NCBI GenBank assembly: GCA_001579985.1
Contig: LRSR01004041.1
Span: forward strand, 1 to 20,789
DNA from: Hypsibius dujardini
Taxonomy: Eukaryota; Tardigrada; Eutardigrada; Parachela; Hypsibiidae
DNA: 20,789 nucleotides
Direction of reading: 5' to 3'
Below, piece after piece: positions 9,874 to 17,439 of this stretch. The notes beneath the pieces were generated by a model. It was not told where the DNA came from. It did no database searches and worked only from the letters and a program-made list of their open reading frames with translations. A program made the position numbers and the translations under genes. Each line of letters opens with the position of its first letter. Within the stretch, counting starts at the first letter, position 1.

Positions 9874-10424
9874 CGTGATTTGCTAAAAAACATTAAAGCT
9901 GCCCTCGATCCATGCATTGGTGTTTTTCGTGACTGTGTGTTGTCCTTCCTCTCTATAAAGCCTCAGATTCGCTTTGTCCTTTCTCTATGTAAACTCAGAT
10001 CTGCTTTGCTTTTTCTCTCTCTTTTTTACGTCATTAGCGTCGTTATCCTGCCATTGAATAGCCAGACTCACGCGTCTCATTGAGGGAAAAGATTTTGCTG
10101 TTTAAGTTTTATTAGTTTTTAACTTTGTTTTTTTGGCGTGATTAAGATGTTTTTGATTTATTTTATGCCTTAAATGACGATTGGGCATTTGTCCGAGATT
10201 AAGCGAAATAGTTATCTTGGTAACTGGCAATGAATATGCAATGTTAATTGTCACTGCATAGGCGTGTCATGAAGAATAAAAATGTTAAAACATTAGTATT
10301 TTTATTTTCGATATAAACCGAACTTTTGATATTGCGGTCGGTATCCGCGACACAGTTATCTTTCTATTACGAGTATATGGTGAGGGAAAAGGGGCGTCTT
10401 ATGCCTAGGGATGGATGGCATAAG

Positions 10425-10700
10425 CCAAAATTAGTCGACTATTAACTTTTTTAGTCCAAAAGAAAACTAAAAATTAGTGACTAAGGATTTTCAGTTTAGT
10501 TTATTTTAGTAACTAAAAGTTTAAGTGTCGTTTTAGTCGAAATTAGTTGAATATTTTTGGGTTTTTAGCTTTTTCCCATTTAATTTCTTAGTAACTAAAA
10601 CTAGTTCGTATGTTGTTTAGTTTAGTTTACTAAAAAAACTAAAGCTGAGAAATTAGTTACTACAAGTTTTCGTTTTAGTTTAGTTTCTTTTCTTTTAGGT
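10425..10700. repeat. TTTAGT/ACTAAA-rich degenerate repeat tract
   Basis: Dense occurrences of TTTTAGT, TTAGTAACTAAAA and GTTTAGTTTAG on both strands. Two longer direct copies (AAATTAGT-ACTA-TTTTC-TTTAGTTTA pattern) lie near 10468-10505 and 10650-10690. Probably a degraded repeat element or AT-rich satellite. Confidence 0.7.
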
Positions 10701-10984
10701 TTTACTCTGAAGTTCTTATTCTAAAGTTCTTTTTTGTGCTGCTTGTGCACGATGGTGATGAGAGATTATTGCCAGCACGGCAAGGGCGCCGGCACTTTTA
10801 ATACAAAGCGAATGTTTTGCGGTTTCCCTTTCCGTCGGTTCTCACTTGCGTTGAGCCGAATTTATGCAACCTTCAGCCTGTGTACTCTGGCGTACAGCAA
10901 ACAAAGTACAAAAAAGCCAGCGAGCAGGGCTTGACATCAACCTCTGACACTACTGACAATAACACGGCCAGTTTGCCAAAAATT

Positions 10985-11503
10985 TTACACGAAAACAGCG
11001 TGCGTGCAGACCAGTTTGCCGTTCCTGGCAGGACAGCATTTGTCTTCCTCCGGCTGGCAGTCGTAGTCCGTCTTGCATTTCACCTCAGCCGGGCATCTAG
11101 ACGTGATCCGATCGACTAATAAGAAATTCACAGGAAACCCATTTCACCAGATCTATTGCAGTTTTCAATCATTTCCAACGCAAATGAAACTCACGCGGAA
11201 CGCAGAAACGTGAACCTCCCAACAGGCAACAATCATATGCCGGCGCACAATTCACGCCCATCTGGCAGTCAGGTCGCGGGCACAGTCCAGATTTTCCCGT
11301 ATCTAGGCCAGGTAGTCGTAGAATAATGTGAAGATACATCCAGAGCGTTACTATTATTACAAATGGTAATTTTACAAGCAGTGTAACTTACGTTGCGGCC
11401 GACCAGTCGTCGAAGCAGGTCTCGAGGCACCGTCCGTGCTCACGGCATTGAAAGTCAGGTAGACGGTTGCAAAAACAATAGTTGTCCACAGAATAGAAGG
11501 CAT
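10985..11503 (-). CDS. secreted cysteine-rich WAP-like protein, two modules, 116 aa
   Basis: Three exons on the minus strand: 11503-11392, 11302-11195, 11115-10985 (TAA). Donors are GTAAGT and GTGAGT; acceptors are GGCCTAG and TTATTAG; split codons are CAT and CTC. The N-terminus is a clear signal peptide (ILWTTIVFATVYLTFNA), then a Ser/Thr-rich linker. Exon 2 encodes TGKSGLCPRP and six cysteines spaced C-x4-C-x5-C-x5-CC-x7-C. Exon 3 encodes RCPAEVKC and six cysteines spaced C-x5-C-x5-C-x6-CC-x8-C. The K-S-G-x-C-P opening, D-x-x-C and CC pair fit whey-acidic-protein (four-disulfide core) modules, but each has six rather than eight cysteines. WAP proteins are often secreted protease inhibitors or antimicrobial factors; a role here is inference. 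Each module has its own exon, suggesting internal duplication. Confidence 0.75.
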
Positions 11504-11740
11504 TTTCTCGCCTGTTCTCGTTTTATTTTATTAGTAAATCTCAACCGAAAGTTAGCATGAAATCTTGAGACCTCGTTTTAGCTCGTTCAACACATCAGTC
11601 TTATACGTGTAGTTATACCGGATGTTGTGGGCACGAAGGTTTCAGTCGGTACTACGCGCACTTGGGCATACAGTAATAATGACTACGTCGAGAAGCATTT
11701 TACTGTTCTGTAAACCAGCTGGTGTACACTGCACTGTACT

Positions 11741-12134
11741 ACTACAGCTGCTTGCAGGTTACTTGCAAACTTTTGATTTGGTGTGGTTTGTCAAACAAGA
11801 CTATACGTTGTTTGACTGGTGAAAATTTCCAACGGCTTATCAATCAATCAACTCAATATACGCATTACGAATTTCGTTGCCCAGAAATCTTGATTTGTTG
11901 CTGTTTTCTTCGATTGATTGAGTCTGTCACCCGTTTTCAGTTTCCACTGTGTCCAAATCCAGTCTTAATTTTCAAATATATTTTCCAAATGAGTACAGTC
12001 TACTTATTTGTGTTTGGTGACCAGATTTTGATCGGTTTTTGCTTTAAGAAATTGAAACTTTATAACGTGTAGTCTTGTGGCTCACGATACGTCAAGTCAA
12101 AAGTTTGCAAGTAACCCGCAAGCAGCTGTATTAT
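11741..12134. repeat. inverted repeat with ~70-bp arms and ~250-bp spacer
   Basis: Left arm 11741-11810 and right arm 12061-12134. The core CAGCTGCTTGC(A/G)GGTTACTTGC and the following AAACTTTTGA match nearly perfectly. Similarity continues to ACAAGACTA(T/C)ACGTT at the inner ends. The spacer has no recognisable coding capacity. Probably a non-autonomous transposon with long terminal inverted repeats. Confidence 0.75.
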
Positions 12135-12356
12135 ACCATGGTTTCCCTGTAAGTAGTACATAGGAGTAGTAGTACATGAGACCACGCTATAATATAACAG
12201 TACTGCATGTTGCTTATAGCCAATGTACAGAATAAACACATGTTCATAAACACATAGACACATGTTCATAAACACATGTTCATCGTTTGGCGGTCTGTCT
12301 TAATGCGATCTGCTTAATGACAGAATGCATGATACAGTAATTCCATTTATCCTATC

Positions 12357-12489
12357 ACTGTAGAGGCTCGACCATTTGGTGCAAATGTTTAGACCCACAC
12401 GTATATTATGCCTGCACACACTGCCACCCTGCAGTCATAATATACGGGGGTCATTAAAAACTGACACCAAGTGATCGAGACTCTACAGT
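12357..12489. repeat. 133-bp foldback element
   Basis: The ends read ACTGTAGAGGCTCGACCATT on the left and, from the other strand, ACTGTAGAGTCTCGATCACT on the right. Pairing runs inward through TTGGTG, GACCC and a perfect CGTATATTATG / CATAATATACG stem to a loop near 12417-12431. MITE-like hairpin. Confidence 0.8.
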
Positions 12490-12891
12490 ACATGCTGTAC
12501 AATAATATTAGCGGGCAAAATTCCAGTCGCCTTGTTGCCTTCCATACACCCACACAGACATTTGGGACTCAGCCCGAACGGACGATGCATTCGTACGCAT
12601 TGTGCCGGTTACCCCCCCCCCCAGCCGGCATCGGCGCGTCGATTACCCAGGGTAGTAGATTCGCAACAGCCACAACAGCGCAAAAGTTCGCTCTCATTTT
12701 AACACACTCTCACTCCCACAATACTGAGCAAGCGCGCAAACATTTAATTAGAAAAACTATTTTCAGAGTTTCGAGTAGGGAAATCTTCTTCAGTCGTGCA
12801 TTTTCTTCGCTTCCCCTTTTGTTCAACTCCCCGCCGAAAACCACGGTTCAAGCAGGCCAGGGTCGTATTTTGAACGAGGGATCAGCCGGAA

Positions 12892-14404
12892 ATGGTGTAC
12901 ACCGGGCAAGTCATCAACTGCCTGTCGGGGCCGATGCGGGTACGGTACCTTTGGTACTTCACTTCACTGATCTTTTCGTCCTTCAATTTTGTCCTTCACT
13001 TTTTGTGGGCAGGCTTACGACAGGATCCTCACCATGTGCGGCTAGCGTCCGGACTTCGGTCAAGTGATGCTGAACTTTGGTGCTTACGGAGGCCGTGCTT
13101 GAAGCCATCGGACTGAACCTGATGAATGCCCCGTATGGGCGATACGCGCTCCAAAAGTTCGGTGAGTATTTTTATTATTGAGATTTCACGCTCGGAATCA
13201 TCTTGATTTTCGTCGGACATTACTAGTCAGCAGTTTTCTTCTGCGCTGTTGCTGCAGGTCCCATGATTCCCGCCAAGCTCGCGTGGTTCCTCAGCCAGCT
13301 GCCCAGTGTTGTGGTGCCCATCTTCGTCCTCCTCACATCCGAGCACAGCGCCGCCAATGTGCGCAACTACCTGCTGCTGGGGATGTTCTTGGTGAGACAT
13401 TTTTGCGCTGTTTTTTTCAAACTGTGTTTTGTTTCAAATTGTGTTTTGTTTCAAATTATGAGTGTACAGAGTGAAGAAGTGAATATTTTCACTTCGCAAT
13501 ATCAGTTCCATTACTCCATCAAGAGCTTCGTCCATCCGCTGATCATCCGTGGGGAGAACCCCATGCCCAGTTTGAGATACTTTAGCCCAAGATGATGCGC
13601 AGTCGTCTGTCCGTTCGATTTGCTGATTATGGTTTCTTTGTGTGCGTTCGTTTCCACTAGTTGCGCCATTCTTGTTGCCCATCGTCTACTGCGCCGTCAA
13701 ACGGCCACATTCAGTCCAAGTTCCTGCTGTGCTATGCCGACTACGGCTACGCCTGGGTCCTCGGCCTGCGCTTCATCTTCGGCAGCATGTTCGTGGTGAT
13801 CGGGATGGGCATCAACCTGCACAGCGACGCCTCACTGGCCATGCTGTGTCGTCCGGACGTCGTGGCGAAGATGGACGAGGACTTTGCCGCGGACGCCGCC
13901 GGCGGTATGGGCGGTGAGGAGCAGACCCTGCGTATCCCGCATGGTGGCCTGTTTGAGAATGTTTCGTGTGCCAACTACCTGGGAGAGATCATCGAATGGT
14001 GAGCATTTCTTCGGTTTCACATGCATTTTTTTATTTCCAGTGCGACGGTACAGGAACAGGTTAGCATTCAGACACTAAGTGTCGGTCCTTTCCTTGGCCA
14101 ACAGGTTCGGATGGGCGGTAGCTGCGTGGAGCCTGCCGGCTTTGGCGCACTTCCTCTTCACCCTCGACAACCTGATTCCTCGGTACGACAAGCTGTACCA
14201 TTTGTTCTGTTCAGGGTTCGATGAGGGTCTTATGCTTCTTCGTTTTGCAGTGCCAGGCATCATCATCTGGATTACATGTAGGCAACTTTTAGTCGACAAC
14301 GGTGCTTTTTCTATATAATCATCGGGATGTTCTTTGTTTGCAGCAACAAGTTCAAGGATGCCTATCCGCGCAATCGGTTCGCCGTGATTCCCGGAGTGCT
14401 GTAA
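12892..14404 (+). CDS. SRD5A1: steroid 5-alpha-reductase (SRD5A1/2 type), with two apparent frame breaks
   Basis: Enzymes of this family reduce the delta-4 bond of 3-oxo steroids with NADPH in the ER membrane. Recognised exons: probable exon 1 12892-12939; exon 2 13013-13161; 13258-13391; 13506-13569; 13661-13998; 14105-14182; a 27-nt microexon 14251-14277; 14344-14404 (TAA). Family signatures: NAPYGRYAL, GPMIPAKLAWFLSQLPS, HYSIKSFVHPLIIRGENPMP, CAV then NGHIQSK, GINLHSD, RIPHGGLFENVSCANYLGEI, EWFGWAVAAWS, HHHLDY then KFKDAYPRNRFAVIPGVL. The C-terminal half is intact and the size (about 260 aa) is normal. Two problems: the exon-2 frame that follows the strong acceptor meets TAG at 13043-13045, while the family-matching frame opens only after 13083; and an extra A at 13699-13701 shifts the frame between CAV and NGHIQ. 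The donor GTTTGA at 13570 is weak. It may be a recent pseudogene or carry assembly indels. The SRD5A1 versus SRD5A2 split is not resolved. Confidence 0.85.
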
Positions 14405-14769
14405 GAATGGGCGTCATGTCTGTTCCCATCCAGTGAAGTGAACGCGTCTCCTTTTCAAGCAACTTCGCCTCCCTCCACCCTGAGACCGTTGTACATGTAC
14501 ATCATTTTTATGTTTTGTCGTGTCTTTAACCTAACCTTCAGGATAAATGAGCATCTGAATAATTCTATAAATAGGGGATCTAGAACGAACTTGTAATGCC
14601 GGTCCCATGTCGTCCGGGAGTGATTGCCTGGTCGTTCAGTCAGACCTTTCATGATCCACTGTGATGAATTTGAAATGGATTGTCGGCTTAACGTTAGTCT
14701 CTACTTCTACAAAATGCCCGGAATGTAACGTGCTTGGACTGTAAAGTCACTTTGCAAGGGAAGTATAGA

Positions 14770-14995
14770 CCTACAAAGTATCACCTACGACCTTTAAAGA
14801 CCCTTTACAGGCATTTCAAGACCTTTCTACGTGTTATGTTCATTTTCATCCTTCATCAAGGCCTTTCAAGACCTTTCAAGACCCTTGTACGACCCTTTAA
14901 GGCCTTTCAAGACCCTTGTACGACCTTCACGACCTTTCAAGACCTTTCACGACCTTTCGACGACCTTTCAAGACCCTTCAAGGCCTTTATCATGT
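14770..14995. repeat. 10-bp minisatellite (CAAGACCTTT-type)
   Basis: Repeated ACCTTTCAAG / ACCCTTGTACG / GCCTTTCAAG units, with the densest block at about 14855-14990. Units vary by C/T changes and small insertions. Open frames through it encode Phe/Lys/Thr or Arg/Pro repeats and are not taken as genes. Confidence 0.85.
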
Positions 14996-15396
14996 CTATC
15001 AGTCTACGTCCGTTAAATTTATTGACTCCTGCAGTAAAGTGACTTTGGGATAGAGTAGATGCATTCGCTATAATGGGGGTGATGTCAATCAAAACTGAAT
15101 GTGTAATTGATGAAGACGCAGTCCTCCACATTTCTCCCATGCTCTAATGTGGCTTTACTGCATAAATAAACGGACGGGGAAGTTTTCATTAGATGCGCAG
15201 GGCCACTTTTATGCATCAATTATTGCGCGATTTTCGTCGGGGAGCGTAATTGCATGTACTTTCATCCTGTGGATGTGACTACACGGGATGACATTTGCCA
15301 GCGCCATTTTCTGTGAACTTGTCAGACAACTGCAATCGGTAGCTGTAAATGTCCACGGTGAATCACAATATTTTTCTGCCGGCTTGTGCTCTTATT

Positions 15397-15518
15397 CACA
15401 CGTGGCAAAAACCTTCCGCTGACTGCGTCAAGCTATTCAACTCGTTCAAATCCTAGTTCTATGCACAGACCGAGTTACGTCGCTTAACTCGGTTAGCGGA
15501 AGGCTCTTGCCACTTGTG
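15397..15518. mobile_element. MITE-like inverted-repeat element, copy 3 (122 bp)
   Basis: The left arm CACACGTGGCAAAAACCTTC and the right arm read in reverse, CACAAGTGGCAAGAGCCTTC, both continue with CGCT(G/A)AC and a GAGTTAAGC or GCGTCAAGC block. Same organisation as copies 1 and 2, and the best-preserved ends. Confidence 0.8.
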
Positions 15519-16646
15519 TATCCGGTGCCGCTACGATTTCTTTCCAAGTGCCAGTTACAAAGACACCTATCAAATGCTGACTTGGCCCTTTCAAATCCTG
15601 ATGGCACAAAAAAGTGACCCATTATATGCCGACTTGATTAGACTGAATACACCTGAAACGCGTACTTAGTAAATACGAAGTTGCTTCGGTCCCTTGTATT
15701 CTATCTGTGTGGAAATCATCTACTCCCTTTATCCCTCGGCTATTCTCTTTTGGTGTAAAACTAGTTTTTGGCTCTGGCTCTTCATATTGCTCTAACTAAG
15801 ACATTGATTCGACATGTTGCGATGAATTTCATAATATCACACGCCTACAAATAAACATTCAACTTTATGGGAATGGAGAGGATGGCACTTTGAGGAGCAC
15901 GGACCGGACTCTTCAAGACCAGGGACCGGACCGTATTAGTTGAAAACGGTAAGTTCCCTTTACAGGCAAAAGAGTAACCAGTTCTTGAAATTATAATATG
16001 TGGCGGCATTAAGCATGCTATGAAGACGTCATTTGACCAAGCCTTACTGCATTGTGTTTGCACTACAATATATTCAAGTCAGGTACACACACACACGGAC
16101 ACACGTAAAGGGAAATATTTCCGTCAGTTACAGAACTAATGAATAATGACGACAGCTCGCTTGCCGACACAGTCGCAATTAACGCTCGGTTGTTTCGATC
16201 ATTCCTTCAGAGAGCGGCTTTTCATGGCAACCCCCTAGACTATAGACAGTTCTCGTAGAAAAGCATATGAACTATCAATACGTCCAAGAGGCGCCAAAAA
16301 ACTAGGGCGAGGCTGGTGCCGCTGGATCGCCTGCAGCGTGCGACTGCGAAAACCGGTGTAGCCGGAGAATTCTTTTATACATGCCGCAGATCGCCCAGGA
16401 AAACAAGATATGCGGCCGCAAAACTAACCGTGCAACAGTTGGTGTTGCGTCAGATCACCACGTCCGGAAACCGTTCATACGATTATTTGAACAGTTTTTT
16501 ATCCTTACACCGGAATCGCTGAGCCAGCAGTTTTGCCTACGTAGATCAATCTTGCGTCAATCAGTGAATCAATCGATGCGTCTTTCTAGTGAACACGTAT
16601 CTGTTGCTTTACAGGATCATCACGCGGACACATTCCCACCGCAATC

Positions 16647-17395
16647 ATGGTGAAGGGTTCCCTTCAACGCACCCTGACAAAGTTCAGTAAAAACATCAGT
16701 AAGTTCCGTCCATTGGTGTACGTGTTTAATCCACGTGCACGCATGAAATGATGCTGGAAGAAAAGCAAAGATAACCAAACGCAAAGGACCAAACATTTTC
16801 GGATGTTGCAGAGTTTTCAGGTAACGACGATGAGGATGTCGAAAAAGGTCGTGATGATGCCGTTACAATGCCCAACATGGACGAGCCGGTGGAGCATTTC
16901 GATATTTTCCACAAAACTGACGTCGGCGATCGTGATGCACCGAGGTAAATCCGTCACTTTGATGTCTGCTTGAAACGCTTGTTGCACTCATCCCTCACAA
17001 ACTTGTCTGCAGTAACATCCTAGAGGAAGACAAAGTCTGGCTCGAAGGTATTAAGAATCGAACAAAAGATATGGCGCCGGAGGATCAAGTCAGCCTGGAC
17101 AAATTCCGCGAGATCCTGGAAATTAAAAAGGTTGACTCAACTTGATTTGTCTCGAAACATAAATTAGGCGACTGTCTGGTAGACATTGCCTTAATCGTTG
17201 TTTGCGCAATGTGAAGGTCCACAAGTTCTTCGCCGAACGAATCTATAACCTCATGGACAGTCAGCGTGTGGGATACCTCACGACGGGTCAGCTGCTGGGT
17301 CACCTCACCAACCTCACGGCGACCTGTTCGTGTATTAAGCTGAAGATGCTGTTCAACATGTACGACATCGACGGTACGGCATGCCTGCCTGTCTA

Positions 17396-17439
<44 letters not shown>

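Larger units (their letters stand above)
9523..10984. other. long gene-free stretch between convergent genes
   Basis: Contains the 3' flank of the dicistronic gene, with candidate poly(A) hexamers ATTAAA at 9892-9897 and AATAAA at 10275-10280. There is a 46-bp tandem duplication (9782-9827 and 9828-9873) and a TTTAGT/ACTAAA-rich tract at about 10425-10700. No coding exon could be supported. Confidence 0.6.
11504..12891. other. repeat-rich flank between the WAP-like and reductase genes
   Basis: Divergent upstream region of both neighbours. Holds a wide inverted repeat (11741-12134), a short tandem of ACACATGTTCATAA-type units (about 12233-12284), a 133-bp foldback (12357-12489), and a C run at 12612-12622. 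The plus-strand open frame from 12471 to 13067 has no family signature and runs across splice signals, so I treat it as chance. Confidence 0.55.
14405..16646. other. intergenic region between reductase and NOX5
   Basis: 2.2 kb without a supportable coding exon. Contents: a 10-bp minisatellite (about 14770-14995), AATAAA at 15165-15170, inverted-repeat copy 3 (15397-15518), and a CA microsatellite near 16084-16096. Towards the end comes the probable NOX5 promoter and 5' UTR; an acceptor-like CTTTACAG just before 16614 suggests a spliced leader exon or 5' UTR intron. Confidence 0.55.

Noticed and set aside
10734-11119. Plus-strand open frames of 66 and 100 codons
   Set aside because: They overlap the WAP-like gene in antisense and show no conserved features.
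12471-13067. 198-codon plus-strand open frame upstream of the reductase
   Set aside because: No recognisable domain, low-complexity segments, runs through a homopolymer C tract and across the strong intron signals at 12940-13012. Its end is a different frame of reductase exon 2.
14734-15042. 102-codon open frame
   Set aside because: Reads through the 10-bp minisatellite; Phe/Lys/Thr/Arg repeat content reflects the DNA repeat.
15845-16063. 72-codon minus-strand open frame
   Set aside because: No domain, signal or splice context; composition not distinguishable from chance.
16316-16653. Plus-strand open frames just before the NOX5 start
   Set aside because: Not in frame with NOX5 exons and no recognisable domain; more likely 5' UTR or promoter.
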